Shown here piece by piece: positions 55,714-64,000 of a DNA stretch of 64,000 nucleotides. Source of the stretch: Photobacterium profundum (GTDB lineage: Bacteria > Pseudomonadota > Gammaproteobacteria > Enterobacterales > Vibrionaceae). A program made the translations under genes and the position numbers. The notes under the pieces were generated by a model. The model made no database searches, was not told the DNA's origin, and worked only from the letters and a program-made list of their open reading frames with translations. The stretch's first letter is position 1. Each line of letters opens with the position of its first letter. The DNA lies in assembly GCF_003026285.1 (NCBI RefSeq), contig NZ_PYOD01000002.1:372001-436000 (forward strand). The letters run 5' to 3'.

Positions 55714-56976
55714 TTAGCGTCTGCCTTTAGGTATAGCATGGCTCGTTGGTTTATCTTGGCTATTTTGCTTGTTTTTAAAGTTCTTACGTCTTGCCGCAAT
55801 TTTCGTTTCTGGCACGTAATTCAAAATAGAAACAGGCACTTCTTTTTGAGGAACAAAGCCTTCGATTTCTTTACGAACAATCAAATGACCAAGACGAGTT
55901 TCAATCGCACATAAGTGTCTGAAGTCATCACGTGATACAAATGAAATCGCCTCACCCGTTGCGCCAGCACGACCTGTACGACCAATACGGTGAACGTAAT
56001 CATCAGCTTGATCAGGCAAGTCGTAGTTAATAACACGCGTAAGATCATCAATATCGATACCACGCGCAGCAATACCTGTCGCAACCAATAAACCAAGTTC
56101 GCCTGATTTAAAATCATTCAACAGTTTTTCACGCACTGCTTGGCTTCTACCGCCGTGAATAGCCTCTGCTACGATGCCACGCTTTTCAAGCTGGCCGACT
56201 AATTTAGCGGCACCATGCTTCGTTTGAATGAAAATAAGTGCTTGCTTCCACTCATTTTCTTTAATCATGTGGCTCAACAATGCTGATTTCTTATCTTTAT
56301 CAACAGTGATCAACCATTGGTCAATTTTTGGTGTTGTTGTGTTTTCAGGTGAAACCGATATCTCAACTGGACGCTCAACTGCTGTTTTAGCTAAAACGCG
56401 TACTTGATCAGACAGTGTTGCTGAAAACAGCAGGTTTTGTCTTTCTTTTGGCAAACGTTCAAGGATTTTATTGATGTCTTCGATAAAGCCCATGTCGAGC
56501 ATTCTATCGGCTTCATCCAGAACCAATACTTCTAACTCATCAAAATGTAACGCTCGTTGAGTATACATATCAAGAAGTCGTCCTGGTGTTGCAACCAGAA
56601 TATCGACACCGTCAATCAGACGTTGCTTTTGATCTTTATAGTCAACACCACCGTACATCGCTAACGAAGTCAGCGATAGGTGCTTGCTATATTGAGTAAT
56701 GTTCGCGTCAACCTGTACTGCTAATTCGCGAGTAGGTACAAGAATAAGGGCACGAATACGCTTTGCACGTATTGGCGGCATATCACTGAATTTTTCTAAT
56801 AGAGGCAGTACAAAACTAGCCGTTTTACCTGTACCCGTCTGTGCGGCTGCAATCAGGTTTTTACCCGTCAAGATGACCGGAATCGCCTTCTCTTGAATCG
56901 GCGTAGGGGTCTCGTAGCCTAATTCGGCTACTGCTTTTAAAATCGGGTCGCTTAATCCAAGGTTGGAGAATGACAT
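55714..56976 (-). CDS. rhlE: DEAD-box RNA helicase, RhlE type
   Basis: A 420-residue helicase with the full DEAD-box motif set: Q motif ETPTPIQ, motif I AQTGTGKT, PTRELA, TPGRLLD, motif II VLDEADRMLDMGF, SAT, RGIDIDDL and HRIGRTGR. The short basic tail ending AARRKNFKNKQNSQDK is typical of RhlE. It unwinds RNA in ribosome assembly and decay. It converges with the secretion operon and has no operon partners. RhlE is the best subfamily match; SrmB or DbpA are less likely because their tails differ. Confidence 0.9.
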   Translation of the reverse strand: MSFSNLGLSDPILKAVAELGYETPTPIQEKAIPVILTGKNLIAAAQTGTGKTASFVLPLLEKFSDMPPIRAKRIRALILVPTRELAVQVDANITQYSKHLSLTSLAMYGGVDYKDQKQRLIDGVDILVATPGRLLDMYTQRALHFDELEVLVLDEADRMLDMGFIEDINKILERLPKERQNLLFSATLSDQVRVLAKTAVERPVEISVSPENTTTPKIDQWLITVDKDKKSALLSHMIKENEWKQALIFIQTKHGAAKLVGQLEKRGIVAEAIHGGRSQAVREKLLNDFKSGELGLLVATGIAARGIDIDDLTRVINYDLPDQADDYVHRIGRTGRAGATGEAISFVSRDDFRHLCAIETRLGHLIVRKEIEGFVPQKEVPVSILNYVPETKIAARRKNFKNKQNSQDKPTSHAIPKGRR

Positions 56977-57146
56977 TTGGCGTCTCAGGTATATGAAAAA
57001 TAAACAAACTGTTAGGCTAGGTGCACTTACAGCAGAACTTAGATCACATTATACATGAACCATGAGTAACAGGCATACCCTCATGTGTATTGCTTACCTT
57101 ATATAGTTATACCTTGTTTATAGGGAAGAACTGTACTTTAAGCGAG

Positions 57147-57206
57147 GTAAACTCCAGACATAAAGAAGCCGCTAACAATGTAGCGGCTTCTTTGAATATG
57201 GTGGAG
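57147..57206. repeat. 60-bp duplicated segment, copy A (with hairpin)
   Basis: The segment GTAAACTCCAGACATAAAGA...GGTGGAG is a diverged copy of 57405-57464 and keeps the same terminator hairpin (AGAAGCCGCTA/TAGCGGCTTCT at 57164-57191). It appears to be the downstream region of an ancestral second tRNA-Ser gene that has decayed. Confidence 0.65.
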
Positions 57207-57267
57207 TGTTCTGGGTGAGGTGGATTTGGAACAAATCCCTCTTGCCACATGCGCTAGACGCAAAAAG

Positions 57268-57286
57268 GGCGGAGAGATAGGGATTT
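57268..57286 (-). pseudogene. tRNA-Ser 3'-end fragment
   Basis: GGCGGAGAGATAGGGATTT is identical to the 3' acceptor/T-arm segment of the intact tRNA-Ser gene at 57457-57547 but then diverges (TATTACTCG). It marks a truncated second copy of the tRNA. Confidence 0.6.
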
Positions 57287-57404
57287 ATTACTCGCAAGCT
57301 CGTACCCTTCGGGCTATTGCCTTTTCGCACCTTCGGTACGGGCAATGTGCTTTCGCTTCGCTCAGGTGAACCCTGTCTAGGATTCTGCATCCCTATCTTC
57401 TTGG

Positions 57405-57464
57405 GTAAAATCCAGACGTAAAAAAACCGCTAACAGAGTAGCGGTTTCTTTGAATGTGGCGGAG
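57405..57464. repeat. 60-bp duplicated segment, copy B
   Basis: This unit begins GTAAAATCCAGACGTAAAAA and ends inside the 3' end of tRNA-Ser. It matches copy A at 57147-57206 at most positions and contains the tRNA terminator. Confidence 0.65.
57420..57447 (-). terminator. Terminator of tRNA-Ser
   Basis: On the minus strand AAACCGCTA pairs with TAGCGGTTT around a 6-nt loop, followed by a further run of T residues. It begins 10 bp past the tRNA CCA end. Confidence 0.85.
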
Positions 57465-57547
57465 AGATAGGGATTTGAACCCTAGAAGGGCTATAAACCC
57501 TTGCCGGTTTTCAAGACCGGTGCTTTCGACCACTCAGCCATCTCTCC
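57457..57547 (-). tRNA. tRNA-Ser (anticodon UGA)
   Basis: A 91-nt class II tRNA including an encoded CCA. The acceptor stem GGAGAGA pairs with TCTCTCC, the D-arm has GCTGAGTGGTCGAAAGC, and the anticodon arm is CCGGT-CTTGAAA-ACCGG with TGA as anticodon. A long variable arm (AAGGGTTTATAGCCCTT) typical of serine tRNA follows, and the T-arm has GGTTCAAATCC. It reads UCA and related serine codons. Confidence 0.96.
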
Positions 57548-57704
57548 AACGCGGTGAATAGTACAGACGCTGAAGCTAACTGTAAACCCTTTCACTAACC
57601 AAGTGCACACGGCTTGAACAAAGAAAACAAAGTACAAACAAAACGTTTTAAATTACATCTAACAATAACGTTCAGAGAGCAAATATTGTTTTTCCTTTCA
57701 TGTA

Positions 57705-58835
57705 TTAAGCGATTTCCAAGGTCTGGAAGACCGGGTACATACATGCACCGAAAGAAGAAAGACTAGGTCCCACACGAGAAGGAGCGATGGTTGCCATCTC
57801 ATAGTCCATACCGAACTGATCCCATAATTGATCGAGTCCAATTCTTCGAATCAGCTCAGTACTAATATGCTCGGGTGCCGAGCCCCCAAAAACTATACAG
57901 TCGGGATCAAACCAACCTAACGTCAGTAAAATAAGCGGCTTTAATTGCATTGCAGCATGATCAAGCCACTTTGACACAACAGGATGATCAATTGGGGGGA
58001 TAGCTTGAATATTATCAACTAATGTTCCATTTTCAGCTAACAACTGCATTAGCTCACGCAATGATGGCCGACGAACTTCAGGTTCTTGAACTGAAAAATA
58101 AGTCCCTATTTCACCTGCATTTTGATGGCGACCTCTGAACAGCTTACCATCCATAATCACTCCACCACCGATGCCATGACCAATTTCAATCAATAACATA
58201 TTAGTCACCTCGGGCCAATGACCCGAGAAGTACTCACCAACTGCCGACACGTTACAGTCATTATCAATCCAAACCGGCCATTCAAATACCTGCCCAAACA
58301 AAAGCGCAACGTCGACTTCGCGCCAATGAGAAAGCCATGGGATAGTATGTATAAACCGACCATTGCCCAGCTGCGGTCCCGGCATTGACACACCAAGCCC
58401 CAAAATACGTGATTGCTGAATACGGTGTTTTTCAATTAACCGTAATACTGCAGACTGAATCGCCTCCATGACATCTTCAATAGGACCCGATTCTTGATAA
58501 TCGAAGCTCACTGTATCGACAAGGTGACCACAAAAGTTTGCCAGTGCTACTTCAATTTTATTTATATGAAAAGCCACTCCAAATGAAAAAGCAGCATACG
58601 GACTGAGCTGTAACGGTATAATCGGTTGCCCTCTGCCAGCTTTGATCCTCTCCCCTTCACTAATAAACTGCATCGAGAGTAACTCTTTGCAAATACTGGT
58701 AACGCTTCCGCTACGCATCCCCGATAGCTCGGTAATTTTAGCGCGCGAAACAGGCGCATGGTTACGAATAATGCTCAGTACTTTTTTTTGCCCAGGGGAC
58801 AATTCAAGCTGGAGAGGCTTAATAGGAGAAAGCAT
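57705..58835 (-). CDS. ROK-family transcriptional regulator
   Basis: A 376-residue NagC/Mlc-like regulator. The N-terminal winged helix reads SRAKITELSGMRSGSVTSICKELL near residues 34-57. The ROK fold follows with LGLGVSMPG, WIDNDCNVSAVGEYFSG and IEIGHGIGGGVIMDGKLFRG. The usual Cys-rich zinc motif after GEIG is absent (GEIGTYFSVQEPEVRRPS), which is uncommon among ROK repressors. It lies 77 bp downstream of the glycerophosphodiesterase gene on the same strand and may regulate that gene and the divergent ABC importer. The inducer is unknown. Confidence 0.88.
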   Translation of the reverse strand: MLSPIKPLQLELSPGQKKVLSIIRNHAPVSRAKITELSGMRSGSVTSICKELLSMQFISEGERIKAGRGQPIIPLQLSPYAAFSFGVAFHINKIEVALANFCGHLVDTVSFDYQESGPIEDVMEAIQSAVLRLIEKHRIQQSRILGLGVSMPGPQLGNGRFIHTIPWLSHWREVDVALLFGQVFEWPVWIDNDCNVSAVGEYFSGHWPEVTNMLLIEIGHGIGGGVIMDGKLFRGRHQNAGEIGTYFSVQEPEVRRPSLRELMQLLAENGTLVDNIQAIPPIDHPVVSKWLDHAAMQLKPLILLTLGWFDPDCIVFGGSAPEHISTELIRRIGLDQLWDQFGMDYEMATIAPSRVGPSLSSFGACMYPVFQTLEIA

Positions 58836-58912
58836 ATATTTAACTCATTTATTAGGCAGTTAGACTAGATAATTATCCCATATATAGCCTAACTTCCACA
58901 GTCTATTTTAAT

Positions 58913-59737
58913 TTAAATCGCTTCTAAGCCAGCTTCATCAGCCAAGCGTTTAAGCATATCAATGTCATCATGACTAATCATGTCAATCAACCCTTCTTTC
59001 ATCCAGCCAATGATTTCGCTATGAACATCATAACCAAAGTATTCATTAAACCACTGGGTAGTATCTTGATCTTTCGTTGGTAAATATAAGCGTGTTGTTA
59101 GACCTGCTTTCTTATACGCTCTCAAGTCATTAATGCTGGCATGAGGATATTCACAGCACACACAGCTCGCACGTGATTCCGTTACCGCTTTTAGCTGATC
59201 GTTATAGCGCGCAAGGGTGACCACTTGCAAATTGACTTCTGGCAGCAGGTCTTTCACCCGATTTACCAATGCATGATCAAAACCAAGCAGTTGAATATGC
59301 TCAATTGCATCAGGTACTGAACGCAAAATCTCGACCATCTGTTCAGAAAACTCTTGGTGACGCAAGCGTTGCTTGGCTTCAACAATCAAACCAACATTAT
59401 TTTCAACCGCCCAGTTCAGCACATCAATAAAAATCGGCACCTTAGTACCTGCAAATTCAGGTGCAAACCAACCACCAAAATCGAGTGCCAATAACTCATC
59501 AAGCGTCATCTGCTCAACATACCCTTGACCGTCAGATGTTCTTGCAACACTTGGATCATGAGTAACCACAATGTGGTTATCCTTAGTCATTGCTACATCA
59601 ATTTCAATGCAACTCGTATTCGCTTCAAGAGCCGCGATAAACGCAGGCATCGTATTCTCAGGGTTATTAAGGCACGAGCCGCGGTGGCTGTTAATCAGTA
59701 CTTTACCTTTACTGGCAACATCAAAATCAAATGGCAT
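58913..59737 (-). CDS. Glycerophosphodiester phosphodiesterase
   Basis: A 274-residue GDPD TIM-barrel enzyme without a signal peptide, hence cytoplasmic like UgpQ. The catalytic HRG (INSHRGSCLNNPENTMPAF), the metal-binding EIDVAMTKDN and VTHDPSVARTSDGQG, and the later VGLIVEAKQ are all present. It would cleave glycerophosphodiesters to glycerol-3-phosphate and an alcohol. It is divergent from an ABC importer 245 bp away, which suggests that the imported compound or its product is the substrate. Confidence 0.9.
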   Translation of the reverse strand: MPFDFDVASKGKVLINSHRGSCLNNPENTMPAFIAALEANTSCIEIDVAMTKDNHIVVTHDPSVARTSDGQGYVEQMTLDELLALDFGGWFAPEFAGTKVPIFIDVLNWAVENNVGLIVEAKQRLRHQEFSEQMVEILRSVPDAIEHIQLLGFDHALVNRVKDLLPEVNLQVVTLARYNDQLKAVTESRASCVCCEYPHASINDLRAYKKAGLTTRLYLPTKDQDTTQWFNEYFGYDVHSEIIGWMKEGLIDMISHDDIDMLKRLADEAGLEAI

Positions 59738-59982
59738 GATTACAATCCTATTAATCTTTATTGAAAAGCTTAATCAAGACTACTTCATTTCAAACAAAAG
59801 TGTCAACACTAAATAACCACTGCGTAGAACTCAACACATAACACATTAATTGCAATATAAAACAACAAGATGTATAAATGCCCACAATCTAGATCACGTT
59901 TTTAAACTTTCTGACTTTTTTCTGAAACATTGAACACTTATCATCCACTGATAACAATTAAACTTTCAGGGAAAGGTTATTA

Positions 59983-61053
59983 ATGACAATGCTTGAACTT
60001 CAAGGCGTTACCAAAAAATTCGGTAATTTCTATGCCTCAAAAGATATTTCATTCTCAGTTAAGACCGGAGAATTCGTCACCTTGCTGGGACCAAGTGGCT
60101 GTGGAAAGACCACGCTACTCAAAATGATTGGTGGTTTCCAACAACCTGACGGTGGGAACATCGCAATTGGTGGCGAAACAGTCAACAATGTACCCGCAGA
60201 AAAACGTAACACAGCCATGTGTTTCCAGTCTTATGCTCTTTTCCCTCACCTTAGTGTTTCTCACAACATTTGTTTTGGTATGGTGCAAAAGAAAGTGAGT
60301 CGAGCCGAGCAAGACAATCGCTTAGAGAATGCCTTGTCACAAATTGGTTTAATGGATCAAAAAGATAAGATGCCGGGACAACTCTCCGGAGGGCAGCAGC
60401 AACGAGTCGCATTAGCACGAGCGATGGTAACCCGCCCAGACCTCATTTTATTCGATGAACCACTGTCAAACCTTGACGCAAAAATGCGAGAAACCGTTCG
60501 TTTTGAAATAAAAGCATTGCAGAAACAGCATAACCTTACTTCCATTTACGTCACACATGATCAAGCTGAAGCACTTGCGATGAGTGACAAGATCATCGTT
60601 CTTAACGCAGGCAGTATTGAACAAATCGGCTCACCGCAAGATATTTACTACCGCCCGAGCAACCGCTTTGTTGCCGACTTTATTGGTGCAGCCAATATTC
60701 ACCAAGCATTTGTCGAACCTACCGACCAAAATAATATCTACCGTGTTAGCTGCAACCTAGGCGAAATGACTATTGAATCGCAAGAGGCACCACAAGGCGA
60801 GCAGGTATATGTTTGCTGGCGTCCTGAAGATGCAGAGCTGTGCGATGCCAATTCAGAAAATAGCTTTGCAGTAGATGTGAGATCGATGGCATTCCAAGGT
60901 AATACCCTTGAAGTATTCGGCACAATCGGAACGCACTCTGAACAAGAAATCCGTCTCCAGCTCAGCGGCCGTGATCCTATCCAAGTGGGAGACCGTATTC
61001 ATGCGTGCCTAACACGACAAGCGATTCGATTTTTGGAAGAGGTTACAGCATGA
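59983..61053 (+). CDS. ABC importer ATP-binding subunit (PotA/FbpC/UgpC class)
   Basis: A 356-residue ATPase. Walker A is GPSGCGKTT near residue 37, the signature is [19 protein letters not shown], Walker B is [16 protein letters not shown] and the switch His lies in [11 protein letters not shown]-terminal TOBE-like domain ([10 protein letters not shown]) follows, as in polyamine, iron and sugar-phosphate importers. GGGAAAGG lies 5 nt before ATG 59983. It overlaps the first permease gene by 4 bp. The substrate is uncertain; the neighbouring phosphodiesterase argues for a phosphate ester or glycerophosphodiester. Confidence 0.9.
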   Translation: MTMLELQGVTKKFGNFYASKDISFSVKTGEFVTLLGPSGCGKTTLLKMIGGFQQPDGGNIAIGGETVNNVPAEKRNTAMCFQSYALFPHLSVSHNICFGMVQKKVSRAEQDNRLENALSQIGLMDQKDKMPGQLSGGQQQRVALARAMVTRPDLILFDEPLSNLDAKMRETVRFEIKALQKQHNLTSIYVTHDQAEALAMSDKIIVLNAGSIEQIGSPQDIYYRPSNRFVADFIGAANIHQAFVEPTDQNNIYRVSCNLGEMTIESQEAPQGEQVYVCWRPEDAELCDANSENSFAVDVRSMAFQGNTLEVFGTIGTHSEQEIRLQLSGRDPIQVGDRIHACLTRQAIRFLEEVTA

Positions 61054-61910
61054 AGCCCTACCTACTTTTGATTCCTGGGCTGGGTGCTATCGTGTTACTT
61101 ATGGGCAGTGCCTTGTATGTGGTTATAGCGCAAAGCTTTGGTATGTTTAGCTTCACTGGCGAAACATCAGCCACACTAGAGTACTGGCAGACCATGCTCA
61201 CCGATCCTATTTTATGGCGCTCAGTAGAATACTCGATGCGTACCTCTTTCTTAGGTACATTAGGCGCAATCTGCCTAGCCTATCCCATTGCTCTATGGCT
61301 ACAACAAAAATTGCCCGCAAAAAATATGGTTGTGGCCACCCTGCGTGCACCCATGTTTGTTCCTGGCTTAGTGGCGTCTTTCTTATTAATGAACGTGATT
61401 GCTTACCATGGCATCATCAACGAGACTCTACTGTCTCTGGGGATCATTGATGAACCGATGCGAATGGCCAATGATAAGTTCGGCTGGAGCATTATCATTC
61501 TACAAATCTGGAAAAACCTTCCTTTCGCCTTGATCTTATTAACGGGCTCTATTGCTAGCATCCGTACTGATATCCTTCATGCATCTCAAGACCTAGGAGC
61601 ATCACGTTGGAAATCTTTTTGCCAAGTAATTTTCCCTCTGACTATCCCTGCGATGCAGGCATCTTCAATTCTAATTTTCATCGGTGCACTTGGTGATTTC
61701 TCGTTTGCCTCTGTGGCTGGATCACGTAGCAGCTACTCGCTAGCAATGCTGATGAACATTACTGCTACCCAATATTATGAATGGGAAAATGCGGCAGTGA
61801 TCGCCATCATCATTATGCTGTTAGCAGCCCTTAGCGCAATGGTCATTACACTGGTTACCCAACCTTTTGCCACCAAAACAAAACCGCGACTACAGGAGGC
61901 TGTAGTATGA
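61050..61910 (+). CDS. ABC importer permease 1
   Basis: A 286-residue inner-membrane permease of the PotB/FbpB class with six helices. The EAA loop is ILHASQDLGASRWKSFCQVIFPLTIPAM. ATG 61050 overlaps the ATPase stop (ATGA), which is why it is chosen over the upstream in-frame start at 61005. It also overlaps permease 2 by 4 bp. Confidence 0.9.
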   Translation: MKPYLLLIPGLGAIVLLMGSALYVVIAQSFGMFSFTGETSATLEYWQTMLTDPILWRSVEYSMRTSFLGTLGAICLAYPIALWLQQKLPAKNMVVATLRAPMFVPGLVASFLLMNVIAYHGIINETLLSLGIIDEPMRMANDKFGWSIIILQIWKNLPFALILLTGSIASIRTDILHASQDLGASRWKSFCQVIFPLTIPAMQASSILIFIGALGDFSFASVAGSRSSYSLAMLMNITATQYYEWENAAVIAIIIMLLAALSAMVITLVTQPFATKTKPRLQEAVV

Positions 61911-62746
61911 ACACAATATCAGCGAATGGTAAAAAAATTGCCGTAATTTCTATTAGCTTCTTTTTTATCGTCAACATCATTTGGCTTGGAATGCCATTTG
62001 GGATGGCAATTATCTGGTCACTGGTTGATCCGGCGCATCCTTGGAGCTACCCCGACATATTCCCACAGGTATTGTCTTTTGGGCGTTGGATACAAGTATG
62101 GCAAACCACCTCGTTACCTGAAGCACTAGCTAACAGTTATATGGTTGCTCCAGCAGTTGCGTTGCTCACTCTTACCTTGGCGATGCCGACCGCTTACGCC
62201 TTCGGTCGATTAACCTTCCGCGGCAAGAAAATCGCTGAAATGGTCTCATTACTTCCAATGGTAATGCCATCCATGATTTTAGCGGTATTCTTCAGTTCTA
62301 TGCTATTAGAGCTAGGGATGACCAATCCATACCTGAATATTGTGTTGGCACACACCGTATTGGCGTTGCCATATGCAATTCGTATTCTGTCGGCGGGCTT
62401 TAAGGCTATTCCACAAGATTTAATTGATGCTTGCGCCGATATGGGCACAGGTAAAGTAGGCATGTTCAAACATGCATTTTTACCTATGCTGAAGCCGAGT
62501 ATTTTAGCCTCATTTATTTTTTGCTTAGTGATCAGTATTGAAGAATTCAATATGGCTTATGTATTAGGCGCACCTGATTTCATCACGATTCCAACGATTC
62601 TGTATTCATTTCTGGGCTATTCATTTATTCGCCCCGATGCGGCTGTAGTTTCACTGATCTTAGTGATACCTAACGTGCTTCTAATGTTGATCATCGAGCG
62701 GTTGCTAAAAGGGAACTACCTGTCTCAATCCACAGGTAAAGCATAA
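61907..62746 (+). CDS. ABC importer permease 2
   Basis: A 279-residue permease of the PotC class with six helices. The EAA loop is DLIDACADMGTGKVGMFKHAFLPMLKPSI. It starts inside the stop of permease 1 (ATGA) with AGGAGG about 7 nt upstream, and lies 23 bp before the binding-protein gene. Confidence 0.9.
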   Translation: MNTISANGKKIAVISISFFFIVNIIWLGMPFGMAIIWSLVDPAHPWSYPDIFPQVLSFGRWIQVWQTTSLPEALANSYMVAPAVALLTLTLAMPTAYAFGRLTFRGKKIAEMVSLLPMVMPSMILAVFFSSMLLELGMTNPYLNIVLAHTVLALPYAIRILSAGFKAIPQDLIDACADMGTGKVGMFKHAFLPMLKPSILASFIFCLVISIEEFNMAYVLGAPDFITIPTILYSFLGYSFIRPDAAVVSLILVIPNVLLMLIIERLLKGNYLSQSTGKA

Positions 62747-62769
62747 TTTCTAGTGTAGAGGAAATACCT

Positions 62770-63882
62770 ATGTCATTTAAAAAAGCAGTTTTAGGGACAG
62801 CACTGACTGTACTGGCAACCACTTCATTTTCGACGCTGGCGTACGACGTTAGCACGATGAGTTGGGATGAAATCGAGGTACAAGCAAAAAAAGAAGGCAA
62901 CATCACTTTTGCCGTTTGGTACTTACAACCTCAATGGCGCTCGTTTATAAAAAACTTTGAACAAGAAACAGGTATCAAAGTACGAGTTCCAGAAGGCACC
63001 TCTGATGGTAACCGTAACAAACTAATGGCTGAAAGCCGCCGTGACAAAGGTAGCATCGATGTCATGGCTATCGGTGCTAGCGATATGACCATTATCAATA
63101 ATGGCACAACACTGTTACCACTCGAGAAACTGCCAGAATATAGCAAGCTAACAACACGTAGCGAGGGGGTCGAATCTAATGGCTATGCCGTTACCTTCTG
63201 GGGAAATCAAACAGGTTTAGCGTATGATCCAACCCGTATAGATGAAAGTAAACTGCCGCAAACTTTCGAGCAAATGGAAACATTCATCAAAAACAACCCG
63301 ATGGCGTTTGGTGTTAATGACCCCAATGGCGGCGGTGCAGGACAACGCTTTATTGAATCTGCGATCCGCCATGTTTCCGGTGAATCGTCAATGGGTGAAA
63401 AAGTTGACCGTAATATCGTAAAAAGCTGGAGCAAGACTTGGGATTGGTTCCAAAACAACAAAGAAGATATGCTGATCACAGCATCTAACGCCGACAGCCT
63501 CACCCGTATCAATGACGGTGAGATCTCCATAGCACCAGCTTGGGAAGACCACCTATCCGGATTACAAAATCAAGGCGCAATCACTGATCGTATCAAGTTC
63601 TATATTCCTGAATTCGGCATGTCTGGTGGTGGTAACTTTGTTGGCGCCCCATCTAATGGACAGAACAAAGCAGCATCACTGGTATTCATTAATTGGCTGA
63701 CTTCTGCAAAAACCCAAGCTGCAATGAACAAAGCCTTTGGTATTGCTCCACAACACCCAGACTCAGACGCAAGTCACGCGATGATATCAGCGGAAATGCG
63801 ACAAAATTCAACGGAGTCTTTCAATGCAAAATACGCAGCTGAGCTAAAAAAACAATTTACTCGTAATGTATTGATGCAGTAA
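62770..63882 (+). CDS. ABC importer periplasmic solute-binding protein
   Basis: A 370-residue family-1 extracellular solute-binding protein. The signal peptide is cleaved near STLA-YDV at residue 24. The mature N-terminus WDEIEVQAKKEGNITFAVWYLQPQW and the later GAIGASDMT-like and GQNKAASLVFINWL segments are typical of PotD/AfuA-like proteins for polyamines, iron or phosphonates/phosphate esters. It has its own good context and is followed by a strong hairpin that may keep its mRNA more abundant than the rest. Confidence 0.88.
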   Translation: MSFKKAVLGTALTVLATTSFSTLAYDVSTMSWDEIEVQAKKEGNITFAVWYLQPQWRSFIKNFEQETGIKVRVPEGTSDGNRNKLMAESRRDKGSIDVMAIGASDMTIINNGTTLLPLEKLPEYSKLTTRSEGVESNGYAVTFWGNQTGLAYDPTRIDESKLPQTFEQMETFIKNNPMAFGVNDPNGGGAGQRFIESAIRHVSGESSMGEKVDRNIVKSWSKTWDWFQNNKEDMLITASNADSLTRINDGEISIAPAWEDHLSGLQNQGAITDRIKFYIPEFGMSGGGNFVGAPSNGQNKAASLVFINWLTSAKTQAAMNKAFGIAPQHPDSDASHAMISAEMRQNSTESFNAKYAAELKKQFTRNVLMQ

Positions 63883-63903
63883 TAAACGACACGACAAACA
63901 CAA

Positions 63904-63933
63904 GAGTAGAGGAAGCAAAAGCTTCCTCTACTC
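63904..63933 (+). terminator. Strong hairpin after the binding-protein gene
   Basis: GAGTAGAGGAAGC and GCTTCCTCTACTC form a perfect 13-bp stem with an AAAA loop. Only TTATAT follows, so termination would be partial. It fits a processing or attenuation point between the binding protein and the next gene, which starts 20 bp later. Confidence 0.7.
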
Positions 63934-63953
63934 TTATATATCAAGGAAAAATA

Positions 63954-64000
63954 ATGATCAGCCAATTTGTACTTGCCGAACTTATTAAGATTGTACGTGA
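63954..64000 (+). CDS. Start of a gene cut by the window end
   Basis: ATG 63954 has AAGGAAAA about 6 nt upstream and opens a frame reading MISQFVLAELIKIVR to the last base. The strong ribosome site and the 71-bp spacing make it the probable fifth gene of the importer operon. Fifteen residues are too few to name it. Confidence 0.5.
   Translation, partial: MISQFVLAELIKIVR

Noticed and set aside
57172-57390. 72-codon minus-strand ORF next to tRNA-Ser
   Set aside because: It overlaps hairpins, the duplicated segment and a tRNA fragment. The peptide is the sort of repeat-derived frame often over-annotated around tRNA genes.
59885-59905. CRP site upstream of the ABC importer (ATCTAGATCACG)
   Set aside because: Only the right half fits; the left half reads CCACAATCT instead of TGTGA at the required spacing.

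Overview
The window looks like a chromosomal segment from a marine member of the Vibrionaceae, most likely Photobacterium or a close relative. Three things support this. A complete CAI-1 quorum-sensing pair is present (cqsS/cqsA). The choline cluster has the vibrio order betI-betB-betA-choX-choW-choV. Most genes have moderate GC (about 40-43% by eye) and long AT-rich intergenic stretches. The assignment comes from protein similarity judged by eye; no search was run.

Layout. Positions 1-2.5 kb hold the end of speA, speB and a CPA2-type cation/proton antiporter. 2.6-7.8 kb is a three-gene RND efflux operon with two adaptor proteins. 8.4-12 kb holds an HlyD-like protein with a small membrane partner, a divergent AraC regulator, a secreted hypothetical protein and a UspE-like stress protein. 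13-15 kb is an accessory patch: an IS3 transposase remnant, a 50-residue Cys-pair ORF, and a GC-rich BCCT transporter whose stop overlaps the start of a 30-residue membrane peptide. 15.5-20 kb holds a frameshifted alpha/beta hydrolase, guaC with an unusual leader hairpin, an unknown small protein and a DcuC-type carrier. 20.5-30 kb is the choline-to-betaine cluster, followed on the same strand by a carnitine/choline acyltransferase homologue that lacks the carnitine-binding Arg. 30-38 kb holds a GNAT enzyme, an IS5 remnant, cqsS and cqsA (convergent), and a chemoreceptor.

38-55.5 kb is the most unusual part. A 2363-residue cadherin-repeat surface protein is divergent from a six-gene operon. 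That operon encodes an Hpt phosphotransfer protein, an HlyD-type adaptor, a membrane hybrid 'kinase' whose phospho-acceptor His is replaced by Tyr, a TolC-family channel, and two different ABC exporter subunits. It reads as a type I secretion system with a built-in phosphorelay and a heterodimeric ABC motor. Both ATPase domains keep Walker A but have altered Q-loops, signature motifs and switch histidines. This is the best candidate here for an undescribed system.

55.7-64 kb holds an RhlE-type helicase, tRNA-Ser(UGA) beside a decayed duplicate segment, and a ROK regulator with a glycerophosphodiesterase. Divergent from the phosphodiesterase is an ABC importer (ATPase, two permeases, binding protein), which suggests uptake and cleavage of a phosphodiester or related compound. 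The last gene runs off the window.
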